The translations under genes and the position numbers were made by a program. From Trichomonas vaginalis G3 (taxonomy: Eukaryota > Parabasalia > Trichomonadida > Trichomonadidae): a DNA stretch of 64,000 nt. Positions 38,775 through 49,135 of the stretch are shown piece after piece. The stretch is taken from NCBI RefSeq assembly GCF_026262505.1, contig NC_067206.1, positions 23,637,896 through 23,701,895 on the forward strand, in the 5' to 3' direction. The notes beneath the pieces are model-generated. The model saw nothing but the letters and a program-made list of their open reading frames with translations, was not told the origin of the DNA and searched no databases. Numbering within the stretch: the stretch's first letter is position 1; each line of letters opens with the position of its first letter.

Positions 38775-39016
38775 TTAATACGGTTGAGGTGTTGGATTTG
38801 GTTGCCAACTTGACTGTGGTGCAGGTTCAGGCTGTTGTATAACAGGAGCTTGTTCTTCTGGTTCAGGGTCTTTAGGTATAATACCAACAAACTGACCTAC
38901 TCTTTACCAATATTTTTGACTCCGTTCCAAATTCCTCTTCCTACGGTTTTTATTCCATTCCATATACCTCTTCCAACTCTTCTGAAGAAGTTTCCAATAC
39001 TACTGAAGAAACCCAT
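38775..39016 (-). CDS. Amphipathic Gly/Trp-repeat peptide with Pro-rich tail
   Basis: About 81 residues. MGFFSSIGNFFRRVGRGIWN followed by two copies of a GIWNGxK repeat (VGRGIWNGIKTVGRGIWNG), then after a one-A loss at about 38905 VGQFVGIIPKDPEPEEQAP and a Pro/Gln-rich end. The first 45 residues would form a cationic amphipathic helix of the kind that disrupts membranes or coats DNA (adenovirus pX/pVI-like). Preceded by TTTTTACATATAGTAAAATG. Starts with MGF like the 35481 protein. Confidence 0.5.
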
Positions 39017-39036
39017 TTTACTATATGTAAAAATCT

Positions 39037-39399
39037 AAATGTCACCTAGTCTCTTACGTTTCCTGTTGAGTTCCATAGCATTCTTTAACTGGAGCTCATA
39101 CATTCTGTTTCTCCTCTGGTAGAAAACATATTCTGGGTCAACTCCTGTGTTCGCGTCATCTGCATAGAGTTGTTTATATCCCACTTCGGGGTTTGTATAA
39201 AACTCTTTCCATCTCATATTTGCATACCATGGTGGCAAACTATAACGCAGCGTCATTTGACATGCATGTTTGCATTTGTACATCTGTTGGCACTTGACCA
39301 TAGTTTGCCATTGCAGTTTGTATTCTAACTTCATTTGGAATATTTCTGTGGGTTTGGTTGTCCAGGTTGCTGTGCATTCGCTAAGTTCTGTGCGTCCAT
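39037..39399 (-). CDS. Mav1 small basic protein (frameshifted)
   Basis: About 120 residues: MDAQNLANAQQPGQPNPQ, IPNEVRIQTAMANYGQVPTD, then PWYANMRWKEFYTNPEVGYK to the basic end ELQLKNAMELNRKRKRLGDI. The end has a nuclear-localisation-like KRKR. Preceded by TTTTTATCTAATATTAAATG. Function unknown. Confidence 0.5.
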
Positions 39400-39422
39400 T
39401 TAATATTAGATAAAAATATCTC

Positions 39423-39554
39423 TTACGAGTACATATACTGGACATTTGCAGGCATTGGTTCATCTTCATATTCTCTGTATTTTTCTGCCACGTCAATAAA
39501 TAAATGACACAATGGAAAAAAACCTAAAACAAGTAGTCCTATTTCAAACCACAT
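39423..39554 (-). CDS. Single-span membrane peptide (43 aa)
   Basis: Short intact ORF: MWFEIGLLVLGFFPLCHLFI is one hydrophobic transmembrane segment, followed by an acidic tail (DVAEKYREYEDEPM). Starts 5 bases after the methyltransferase stop; the start motif is TTTTATTGGTAAGTAAATG. Unknown role. Confidence 0.55.
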   Translation of the reverse strand: MWFEIGLLVLGFFPLCHLFIDVAEKYREYEDEPMPANVQYMYS

Positions 39555-39558
39555 TTAC

Positions 39559-40346
39559 TTACCAATAAAATTCTTTGTTATGACACTTTCTCCGGTTTAT
39601 AGGACCTCTCTCATATTCTATCTTGTCATATCTAAACTCATAGTCATGTATGTCTCTAACCATTTCATAACGGTTTCCAAACCACTTATTCGATGTAAAG
39701 TAAAAGCATGGACAGTTATGTAAAACGTCTAAAGTTTCTAAAGAGTCTCTCAAAGTCCAGTCTACTTGGTATTGAAAATCCCATGTGTTATAGAACGGCG
39801 GGTCCACTATAAAGAAAACATTTTCCTTGTCTTTATATTTTTTCATACAACTCTGTCCAATGACATCTCACAAACTCTATACCCTCAATATATTTTTCTA
39901 TGTCCTCTTTGAAAACATTTGTATATGTTAAGATATAAAACATTTGACATAAGTGTTTCAATGTCATGAACTCTTATAGAACCACTATATAAATAGTCTA
40001 GCAGATATACTATCCCAGTCTATATATTCTGCTTTTTTCAAAACCCTCTCTCACAATATTTTTCTTATCTAATGGTATACGTCCATCTTACCTATAGGTA
40101 TCTTTTCTTTTAACGCTTTCAATATATTGTTTGTGTCTGGTATATTGTTGAGACGGTCCATATAGTTGTCGAAGTCATTGCATATAATCTTTGAGTCTGG
40201 TTTGTATGGCACAAATGGGATATATAGAAACTTCCACCGAACAAATCTACAAATGTTAGACCATTCGGTAGTTTCTTAAGTTCTCTCTAGAATATCTTCA
40301 TTTACCCTTATTTCCAAGAACGGTAACGGTGGTTTTGTAAATTCAT
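39559..40346 (-). CDS. Dam-type N6-adenine DNA methyltransferase, frameshifted
   Basis: About 260 residues, the length of Dam/DpnM-type enzymes. N-terminus MNEFTKPPLPFLEIRVNED, then the AdoMet-binding motif LTFVDLFGGSFYISH (DxFxGS type), a variable region, then the catalytic motif FFIVDPPFYNTWDFQY (DPPF variant of DPPY), and the C-terminal part shared with the fragment at 23850-24058. It would methylate adenine in GATC-like sites, either marking element DNA or protecting it. Four or so one-base shifts interrupt it. Start ATG at 40344-40346. Confidence 0.8.
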
Positions 40347-40439
40347 TTATTATAATAATAAATGTTTTTTTCCTGAAAGTGACAGAAGTGACAAAACATA
40401 AAACAATATATATTTGTGAAAAGCTCCTGGAAGACCGTA

Positions 40440-40596
40440 TATAAGAACTTCATTTATACTAAACATCTTCAGGGCTAGAGTGCGCAACGCGCCTGGAAGC
40501 CCTCCGAATAAAAACTTCATTTATACTAACATCTTCAGGGCTAGAAGGGGCGCAGCCCCTGGAAGCCCACTACCTTTTTTTTTTAATTATGATTGT
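40440..40596 (-). repeat. Mav1 right TIR made of hairpin units
   Basis: Inverse of the left end: two full units about 67 bases apart plus a partial third. Hairpins read on the minus strand are GGGGC-TGC-GCCCC in the outer unit (40546-40558) and GGCGC-GTT-GCGCA in the inner unit. AACTTCATTTATACTAA and ATCTTCAGGGCTAGA are shared between units. The outer end is a T-run. Confidence 0.85.
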
Positions 40597-40706
40597 TTCT
40601 GTGAAGAGATCTCTAATGTAATTTTGAACATTATCATCATCTCGAGGGTGGTGAATTTTTAAAAATGAAGTGAGGTAAAATTTATATAAAATTGACATCC
40701 GATACG

Positions 40707-41578
40707 ATGAATCGAATTCCAACTATTGGCCTTGGAACATGGAAATCTCCAAGATCTGAAGATCTTGTTAATGCTATTACTTATGCCATCAGGAAGCTGG
40801 CTATGTTCATATAGATTGCGCCTTGTGTTATGAAAATGAGGATATTGTTGGACAACAGCTTCAGCAATGCTGGGACAGCGGGCATAAAACGCGAAAACAT
40901 TTGGATTAACTCAAAATTATGAACACACATCATCGCCCTGAGATAGTTGAAGAAGCATGCAGAAAAACACTTAAAGATTTACGTCTTGATTACCTTGATC
41001 TCTACTTAATGCATTATCCGTTTGCATTCCAGAACACTGGAATTGGCGTAGCCTTAATCCTTTAGATGAAAAAGGAAATACAATTTTTGATGACGGAGTC
41101 TCCTTAATTGATACATGGAAAGCAATGGAGAAGCTTGTAGAGAAAGGTTTAGTAAAGAGAATTGGCGTTTCAAACTGGACAATCAATCAGCCGTGAAAGA
41201 TTGAAATATTCCGACGCAAAAAACAACACCCTACACAAACCAAGTTGAATTCAACTTATACATGCAACAAGGTCCACTCAGAGAATACATGCATAAAGAA
41301 GGAATTATCGTTACAGGTTATTCTACTCTTGGTACACCAGACTGGGCAAACCTGATGAGCCAGTTGCCTTAAAGATGAAGAATTAAATAAGATTGCTGCT
41401 GAGACAGGTAAATCATTGGTGAGGTTGAATTAAAGTTCCTTCTTACTATTGAACCTGGAGCTTCTTTACTTGCAAAGAGTGTTACTCCAGAGAGAATTTA
41501 CAAGAATATTCATTTGGACTTTGAGTTAACAAAGACCAAATCCAAAGGCTTCGCAATCGTGAAAGATTCTATCGCTAG
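40707..41578 (+). pseudogene. Aldo-keto reductase, broken
   Basis: All main AKR parts are visible in changing frames: MNRIPTIGLGTWKS, then YENEDIVGQQL (the catalytic Tyr region), [33 protein letters not shown] (His region), [56 protein letters not shown], and an end RLRNRERFYR. About 290 residues if intact, an NAD(P)H-dependent carbonyl reductase. At least five one-base indels. It starts 110 bases from the right end of Mav1. Either a dead host gene or poorly resolved sequence next to repeats. Confidence 0.8.
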
Positions 41579-42229
41579 TGATTATCAAGGAAGACTTGGA
41601 AGCGCGATGGAAATGGTGATGGATGGTAAATTGATTTATATTATTTTCTAAACAGTTATTTATTGTTTCAAATGTTTTTATCTTTTTAATTTGAAGAGTA
41701 AATGTTTTCATTGATGTGGAATTATGAAGTATCATATGGATTTTAATCCGGAATTAATCATTATCCATTCGTTTATCCATAAATTATTGCTGAATATATT
41801 GATTAAATGTGAAAAATTGAAATCTCTTAGAATAGCATTTAAGTTGATCCTATAGCTATATTATGTCATATGGGTCTATTCAAAACTTTCTATTACTCAC
41901 AATAAATCACTAACAATAATTTAAAACATATCTTCAATAAAATAGAAACAATGTATATGCAATTTTGATAAAATATGCCAAAAAATTAACTGTCATTCAA
42001 AATAGGATAAATCAATAATCAATTGATAAGATTTTTTCAAGATTTTGTTTGAAATCTTGAAATATCATTATTCATGAGATGTGATACCTGATTTATTACA
42101 GGTATTGATAATTAAAAAGAATAATAATGGAAATTAAACAATAAAATAAAATTACTAACAAACAGGGATTAAATGGGAATCATCAAAGATGATCCATTGA
42201 GGTAGAAAGTTTAATTCTAGAGTTATTCA
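41579..42229. other. AT-rich intergenic DNA
   Basis: No gene or shared repeat recognised. Confidence 0.6.
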
Positions 42230-43176
42230 AGCATCTGAATTGAAGAGATCCAACGAACGTTGAGATTTGATACATGGTTTAACAATGTTTTTAGAGAACC
42301 GTGCGAATTTGTAGAAAAGTGAACAACAACCGCCAGACGATTTACCATTTTCCTTGAAATATGGCATTTGGAGAATTCGTCTGCGGTAGGTTTTTTTTCT
42401 GGATCTCTGTCAAGGCATTTAGAAATAACGGCAAGCAAGTTCTTATTCTGAATTTATCAGTAGCGAAAAGTCCAATGCTTATGCATTGCTTTATTTTTCG
42501 ATATCTGGAGCATTAAATGGATAAGTTTGTGTAGCTAAGAAGTAAAAGTGTTACTCCTAATGACCAGATATCAGACTTCATGGAGTGTATTTCTTGCAAT
42601 ATACTTCTGGAGCCATAAATAATTTTGTTCCTTTAGCCATTTTGCATGAACAAGAAGATCCATTAAAAAGCAAGTCCAAAATCACCAATTTTTACTCTTC
42701 CGTACGTATCGATAAGAAGTTCGCTGGTTTGATATCGCAGTGAGCGATGTTTTTATCATGAACTGATTTGATGGCTAAAACTGCATCATGCGCATATCTG
42801 TAAATGTCTTCTCATATAGTTTTCCACCAGCAGAGAAGACTTTGTAGAGATCTGTTGGGCAATATTCCAGAACCATGTAAATGAAGTCATTGTAACGGTA
42901 TATCTGATATATATCTGACTATCCTAGGACGTCAATCCTCATACAAGCAGTCTAATTCTGCTTGTGAAAAGAAGCATTTGGGAATCTTTTGACAGCAAAG
43001 TTAGAGTTGAAATTAGCTGAGTGTACTTCATATATAACTCCATATCCACCTTTGTCCAATGATCTTATAAATTCTAATCCATTCTGCTTGAAGGAACTCA
43101 ACTTCTTCTCGTCCATAATCTGTTCTGTATACCTTTTCAATTTTTTCAGATAGAGATTTAAGAAAAATGTTTTCAT
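42230..43176 (-). pseudogene. Protein kinase gene, broken
   Basis: N-terminal kinase part: GLEFIRSLDKGGYGVIYEVH (glycine loop) and FAVKRFPNASF (Lys of VAVK). The middle in other frames gives MVLEYCPT, a HRD-like IAHCDIKPANFLID and KIGDFGLAF. The C-terminal part ISKCLDRDPEKKPTADEF is the typical subdomain XI arginine region. About 310 residues if intact, a Ser/Thr kinase of the NEK/TKL-like sort abundant in trichomonads. Several frame shifts, so probably dead. Confidence 0.75.
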
Positions 43177-44224
43177 GGTAATTCAAATTTGTCAAAAAAA
43201 TTGAGATCATAATCTAAACACTTTTTACGAAAATTGGATTAGAAATATTTATTATTGTGTCTAATAATTTTTTTATCTATATTTTTACACCGCTTTCAAT
43301 TTTGCGCCAGGATATCTAAAGTAATGATGGTAATATTTTAAGACATATTCTCTGGGGTTAACATAATTACAATGACCACTTGTCACATTTGTGCACGTTG
43401 AAGATAGTGTTTATTGCTGTAGTACAATTAAAATTTACATAAATTATCATCAAATAAATTCTTTGAATACTTAGAATTGAAATTTGAAATAAACTTTTAC
43501 AGTAGAGTCTTTACACTACTTGAGGATAAATGAAACTATTATATGATATATTAACACTTTCTAAATGATCAATGAATAACGGGCAGTTATGAATAATGAA
43601 AAAAAATAATCGTCTTTCGACGAAAAAATGAAAATAATCGTCAAATACGACGATAGAGGGTGAATTCCCAAATATTGGTTTTTACAAGGAATGAATATAT
43701 CCTCAGATCAGAACTCATCTAGGATGAGGTATTTATAAGTTTTGTTCATAGATGTATTTCTTATATAAAATCATAATTATGAGATATATGTGATAGATCT
43801 ATTATTGTTTGGAATCTTACAAACTCATTCTATAAGTTGTATTTATATATCAGAAAACCAATAATATAGTAAGATATCTATTTTTCAAATAAATTTCATT
43901 AAGAAGAAGTGTAAATAGAATGCGGCATCATAATCTTAAACTAAATATGAAAGATAATATATTGTTATGAAAAAAAGGTTGAAAAATGAAACCAAAAATA
44001 TAAAATTTTTATTCATAAAAAGTTAAGAAAGTATAAGGAGGATATTTCCCCATGGTGACGGCATATGTCATTGATGTAAGTATGTTCGCGACTAAATTAC
44101 ATAATCAAAATTTGTTAAGTCACATTTTTTAAAGTAAGTGATTGTGGAAATGATTCTCCAGTATAACTGAGTATTAAATTGCTTGAGATTTAGAATAATT
44201 TTAAATCAAATATAAGTAGTATAT
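43177..44224. other. AT-rich intergenic DNA
   Basis: No gene recognised. Some TCGTC/GACGA words cluster at 43605-43660. Confidence 0.5.
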
Positions 44225-44501
44225 GTGGATGTGTTGTGTGACTTTTTTTGTAACGTAAGAATTCATACAATATTGAACGATTTTGTATCATTTTTTTTGA
44301 CATATGAAGTAAAAAATGTATATTCTTACGGTTTTTATTCTTACGTTTTTGAAATAAATCAAGATTTGAAAATTTTTGAAAATTGTAAGACATTTACACT
44401 CAGCCCATACATAATGAAATAAAAAAAACACATTAAAAATTAATATTAATTTTAAATAATTTATTTTTTATCTTTTATAAAAGAAGCTATATATATAGAT
44501 G

Positions 44502-44625
44502 ATGTCAGATATTCCGCGATTATTAAACATTGTTTAAATCCTGAATGGAATCAATGGAGTCATAATCAAAGACCTCATAAAACGATTAAAGAAATTAGAT
44601 ATAATTATTTTCATGAATGAAAAAT
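44502..44625 (+). pseudogene. Element-terminal small protein, copy at element B
   Basis: MSDIPRLxKHCLNPEW, with one A missing compared with the other two copies (frameshift after codon 6), then NQWSHNQRPHKTIKEIRYNY to a stop. RPHK is shared in position with the 1028-1233 copy. Function unknown. Confidence 0.5.
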
Positions 44626-44700
44626 AAACTTTAAAAATTCATGTCTCACATTTTTGAATAATTTATTTATTTTTAAATGAAATGAGCGTCAAGACTAACG

Positions 44701-45286
44701 ATGTTAAAAATTAGAATTCACAAACGAGGAAATAAAGGATATATTAGAGAGGCGGGTTATGAGGTTGATAAATATTATTTTAGAAATTGTCAAAAATTCG
44801 CGGAGTTTTTAAATGAGTTTGATTATGATGGAAAAATGAATAAAGATGATGTTATAAATTTCTTAATATCCACATCTAAAAAGGGAAACTAAAGAACCTG
44901 ATGTTTTCCTGAATATTATGAAGAACGATTAAAGATGATGAATATGATGAAATTGAAAGACTGGAAAAAATAAGAGATGAAATAGATGAAAAAATTAAGG
45001 AATTAAGAGAAGTGAAAAATATAATGAAAATGAAGTAGAGGGTTTAATGAATATCCCAGCTTCAGAATCAGCAGTTCAGAAATCTCATGAAGAAAGATAT
45101 AAAAATTATGTCTCAGAATCAACACAAAATTTATTAGATGGTGAAATAGATGAAACACTTTCAGAAGAAGGTACTAAATTTATTCGTAAACATAGTTACA
45201 AATTTATTGATAATGAAAAATACCCTTGTATCTTACTTTCACCCCCTCTCGATTCTGAGAAATTCAAAAAAGCTCTTAAAACATGA
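44701..45286 (+). CDS. Element B protein 1, unknown (frameshifted)
   Basis: About 195 residues: MLKIRIHKRGNKGYIREAGY, then a helical KDDEYDEIERLEKIRDEIDE stretch, then MNIPASESAVQKSHEERYKN to KFKKALKT. Coiled-coil in the middle. Its stop overlaps the ATG of the next gene (ATGA). Not recognised. Confidence 0.5.
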
Positions 45287-45674
45287 CATATGCAACTAAT
45301 ACGATTAAGAAAGAAGATCATGATATTTACACAAATTATTATTTAAATAAATGCACAGGTGTTGATAAAGTTTTTGATTTATTAGATAAAATATCAAAAG
45401 AACCATTGGAACTATAAAATTTTGTGTGATTGCGGTTTCATTATTGAAGATACTAATAATGTTTCATATGAAAGAAACACCGAAGGAAGACGAAGTTGAA
45501 AGGTCTATACCATTCGTTATTAAGAACATAAAAGATATGAAAACTTATAAACATTATATTTATTCATTTATTTCAGAAAAAATGGAAGCAACCCATAAAA
45601 CATCTTCTCATCATTTTATAGCTATTCATACATTCCTTTTCAAAGTTGTGAAATTAAATAAGACAGGAAATTAG
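45284..45674 (+). CDS. Element B protein 2, unknown (frameshifted)
   Basis: About 130 residues: MTYATNTIKKEDHDIYTNYY, KVFDLLDKISKEPWNYKILC, CGFIIEDTNNVSYERNTEG, then KTYKHYIYSFISEKMEATHK. The CDCG could be half of a small zinc-binding site. Not recognised. After it, 45675-45810 is AT-rich. Confidence 0.45.
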
Positions 45675-45810
45675 ATTTAATGTATCAGGGTATGCATTCT
45701 TGAGTAAATTAAAATGTATTCGTCACGTCGCGAGTGATAAAAATTTATGTGTTTCTTAATTCATTTTATGGCTTTAAAAAAATAAACTTTATTTTTTTTA
45801 TTCTTACATA

Positions 45811-46944
45811 AATGAACAAAAACGGACCGCTAAATGAATGATAATCAAATTAGAGCAGAAGGTAGAAGGTTATTTAAACGCTTCTATAACATTCCTGATG
45901 TGTTAATCCTAAAACTCGTAGAAGCTATTTAAATGAAGCAATAATGCATATGAAGGGTTTGACATTTCATCAGAAAGTGAGAGATTAGCGAGAATGTTAA
46001 ATGTTAATATTGATTTCTATTATTGTGATCCTCAACCAGAAGACGTGGACATAAATAAGGTAGACTTTTCCATTAGTGGAATCAATAATGATAGATCCAG
46101 AATTTGAAACAGTATATTTTTTACAGAGTCAAAGGAAAATTCACGCTGACAGAATAACAGACGTTGAAGCACTCACCGGCTATAGAGTTTGTCCATATTG
46201 TAAAGAAGAAGTTTATTCTATCCGTGATGATCCAGAAAGGAAAAACCAAAGAAGATTTTTAAAGCATGTGAGAAATGTAAAGAAAAATAATGGGAAGATT
46301 AATTGCGACTTGCTTTCAAGAGTTATCAGTGGTTATACTCATAATTGGCCATATATTCAACCGAGTATTATATTACTTTGACTTTGAAACATTAGAGACT
46401 AAGAAGAATTACAACTTTCTGAGTGTGCAACTTTGAACGCTTACTTAAAACCATTCATGGTATCATCAACGGTTAAATTAAACGATAAAAACATATACGA
46501 GGAATTTTGCTTAACTTCGAGTGATTCTTTTATTTCTGATTGGATTGAGTTTTTATTTTCAACCTGTTCATTAGTTGCTAAATCAATATGAGTCAATATG
46601 AAGAATTAATGAAGTCGCAAACGACCAAACGGTGGGGACTTTGTCTCATACATTAAATGAAAAACAGAAGGAAGCATTTAAAGAACTTCTAGATGAGGAA
46701 TTCAATAAAGTGAATATCATAGGTTTTAATTTCGGGGAAAGTTTGATTTAATTTAATTCTTCGTGATTTAAAACTGCAAAATGGAAAATAAAATCAATGC
46801 TGGTTCATCTTCTCAATTTAAGCAAATCATTGTAAAGAAAACAAACGTTCCATATGAATTAAGATTTATTGACATCAGAAATTATATAGCGGGTGGGACA
46901 TTAGACCAATTCACTCAAGATTTCGGAAACAATAAATCACGTTA
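45811..46944 (+). pseudogene. Maverick-type DNA polymerase B, N-terminal half only
   Basis: Start taken at 45811 (after TTTTTTATTCTTACATAAATG). Order seen: NQIRAEGRRLFKRFYNIPDV; KIHADRITDVEALTGYRVCP with CPYC and a later H-x-x-x (Zn-finger-like, as in Maverick PolB); exonuclease motif I in LYFDFETLETKKN; exonuclease II-like IIGFNFG; then PYELRFIDIRNYIAGGTLDQ and FTQDFGNN, the segment after the exonuclease in protein-primed PolB. There it stops: no palm/fingers motifs (SLYPS, KxY, DTDS) follow. The polymerase domain is deleted, and the next recognisable sequence belongs to a primase. Many one-base frame changes. Confidence 0.75.
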
Positions 46945-48935
46945 AACCGCTTCAGGAGGTCTTCACATTTATTGCAACACTAATTTCTTCTATGCAGTTT
47001 CGAACAGAATGATTAAATGTTATTCCTGCAATGATTACGATATTGACATAATGACTTCTATTGATGATTCAAAACGTCTTTAGTAGTTATGGCTGATTAA
47101 GAGTTCGCAAGAATGCAACAGAACCAATCAATACATACTCATTCATTCGTGGAAGTTATGATTCAACATTAACCAGAACAGTGAATGATATATTAAATGA
47201 TTTGAAATATTAAGGTAAGAGTTGAACAAAAGAACGAAAAATAAAGAGTATAATGAATGAAAACAAAGATGTAACATGGACGATAAACTTGCCCAGAGCA
47301 TAGTTGATGGCATCTGTGATTTTGAAGTACATAATGACGGGTGGAAAAATGAATTTAGAAAAAGAAATAACATTATTCACACTGTTTTCAAGCTATTAAT
47401 TCGTTACCTAATCATTTGATTAATGAAGCATACGATAACGTTATAACTTCTGCAATTTAACTGAAAAGCAAAAAAGTAATTTTGAAAAAGCACGTAGTAG
47501 ATATGCACATTTATGACTTCTCCATGTTGTTTGGTAAAGATTCTAAAACTATATCAAAGGAATATTATGATTGAATATGTTTTACCTTTATTACGTAAGC
47601 AAAAATAACATTTGATATAAAACTTGATGATTCATTCTTGATAACAGATATTAGACGCAAGGCTGAAAATCATCAGTATAAAAACAGTTCTGATAGTAAT
47701 TGAGGATTTATCACGTTGTAATCGTTTTTGTAGATTGTGGAAACAAATACTTCATTCAGAAAGATTACACATCCCGACAAAATGAATCAAATATCATTCG
47801 TTTTTCAGTCAAACATGAAAGAGTCACTCAAAATGATTAAATTATTTAAGAAGAAGGTAAACAAATAACAGCATGGACGTACTATAAATCAATTGTCCTT
47901 CATTAACCGTTTAACGGTGTTTGCTAAATCTGATCCCAGATGTTTTTCTCACGTTTCAAATGTTATAAATACATGACGTTCTCGAAAAAGTAGATTACTC
48001 AAAATTGAGATGTTTATTGGATTTCATTAAAGAAGCCATATGCGATAATATACGATGAATGTGTATAAATTACCTTCTCGCTGGATTGCATCAATGATTC
48101 AACATCCTGGAATCAAAGAATGAACAGCAATTATTTTGAAAGGACTTCAGGGAACAGTATAAACAGATTCACAGACATTATTTCTGAACTTTCTCACCGG
48201 TTCATTCATGTAAAAACATTACTGAAATAAGTGAGCTAACGGGTAATTTCAATTCATTAGTTGAAGATAAAATGTTTCTTTGTACTTAATGAACTCAAGA
48301 ATTGTAGGTGAAGACAGACTTGCAAACTTCAACGCTTTGAAATCAATTATAACGGATAATGAGATTAGATTAAGAAAAGATCACCGAAGAAGCTGCTCAG
48401 AATGTTGCAAAACTTCATTTTCGTAACTAATAACGTTTACCCTGTCAAAATTGAAGTTGGAGACAGAAGATACGTAGTTTAAGAGTTAATGGTAAATTCA
48501 AGGTCAATTTGATTACTTCAAGAATTTGATGATTCAATGCACTAGGAATTTAATGATAATTTAACTGACGTATTTTATGCAATATGACCTTTCATCATTT
48601 AATGTAGAATCATACCGATGACTGAACCAAACAAGATTTAATAGAATTATCAACAAATCCTTTAGATGTATGGATAAATACACATTATAGAATTGTGTGC
48701 AGGTATGACGTGTAAAATGCTCTATTCTGCAAACCATCAAGACATGAAAGACAAGAATTTCCAAATGAGTATTAAGGATAAATGTGATAGGAAACATAGA
48801 AGAATAGACGGTAAACAAACTGACGTGTATAGTGTTATGTTTTGAAAGAAGAAATGAAAGGATTATATAAACAGGTTTGAACCAAACGATAATGAGCGAT
48901 TCATTTACTGAAGATGAAATCCTGTAAATGAAGCT
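46945..48935 (+). pseudogene. AEP primase fused to SF3 helicase, frameshifted
   Basis: Starts inside a primase: SGGLHIYCNTNFFYAVSNRM and CYSCNDYDIDIMTSIDDSKR look like the archaeo-eukaryotic primase GGxHxY motif and DxD. About 900 bases later come LPSRWIASMIQHPGIKE, Walker A in ILKGLQGTGKNRFTDII, LTGNFNSLVEDKMFLVLNEL with Walker B, and the sensor NNVYPVKIEVGDRRYVV, parallel to the Mav1 helicase. It would prime and unwind element DNA. The joint to the polymerase fragment at about 46945 is a deletion. Stops and shifts throughout. Confidence 0.7.
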
Positions 48936-48964
48936 TTATAAATTGATTTGAATTTATTTTTGCA

Positions 48965-49135
48965 TTAATCCTCCTGTGTTGTCAAAATGTATGTTTGTCT
49001 CATTTTTTTAAAGAAGTTAAATGACCTGTATGCAAATGGTAAAATGGTAGCACTTAAGCTTCTTCAAAAAAATTCAGTTATTGCCTCTCCATACTGTTTG
49101 TTGAATAATGTCCATGTCTCACATGGTAACATGGA
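48965..49135. repeat. Degenerate copy of the 121-bp repeat
   Basis: CCTCCTGTGTTGTCAAAATG and later words TGGTAGCACTTAAGC and TTCTTCAAAAAAATT follow the unit at 114-455 with single-base losses. It runs into the N gap, suggesting the gap covers an unresolved tandem array. Confidence 0.7.

Larger units (their letters stand above)
23612..40596. mobile_element. Mav1: 17-kb Maverick/Polinton-like virus element
   Basis: Bounded by inverted repeats: A-run plus GGTAGTGGG at the left, and its inverse CCCACTACC plus T-run at the right. Genes on both strands encode a probable double jelly-roll capsid protein, a candidate minor capsid protein, an SF3 helicase, an rve-type integrase, a Dam-type methyltransferase, a tail-fibre-like protein and several unknowns. 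This gene set and size fit Polintons and Polinton-like viruses. I could not recognise a B-family polymerase, A32-like packaging ATPase or Ulp1/adenain-like protease. Nearly every gene has one-base frameshifts. No clear target-site duplication (left flank TTATGC, right flank ATGATT). Confidence 0.85.
44225..49135 (+). mobile_element. Element B: PolB and primase-helicase element, left part
   Basis: Begins with the terminus shared with element A (GTGTGACTTTTTTTGTAACG, then CACTCAGCCCATACATAATG), carries in one direction the MSDIPR gene, two unknown genes, the front half of a B-family polymerase and a primase-helicase, and ends in a degenerate 121-bp repeat at the 25-N gap. All genes are frameshifted. 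The right part is missing or lies across the gap. Confidence 0.7.
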
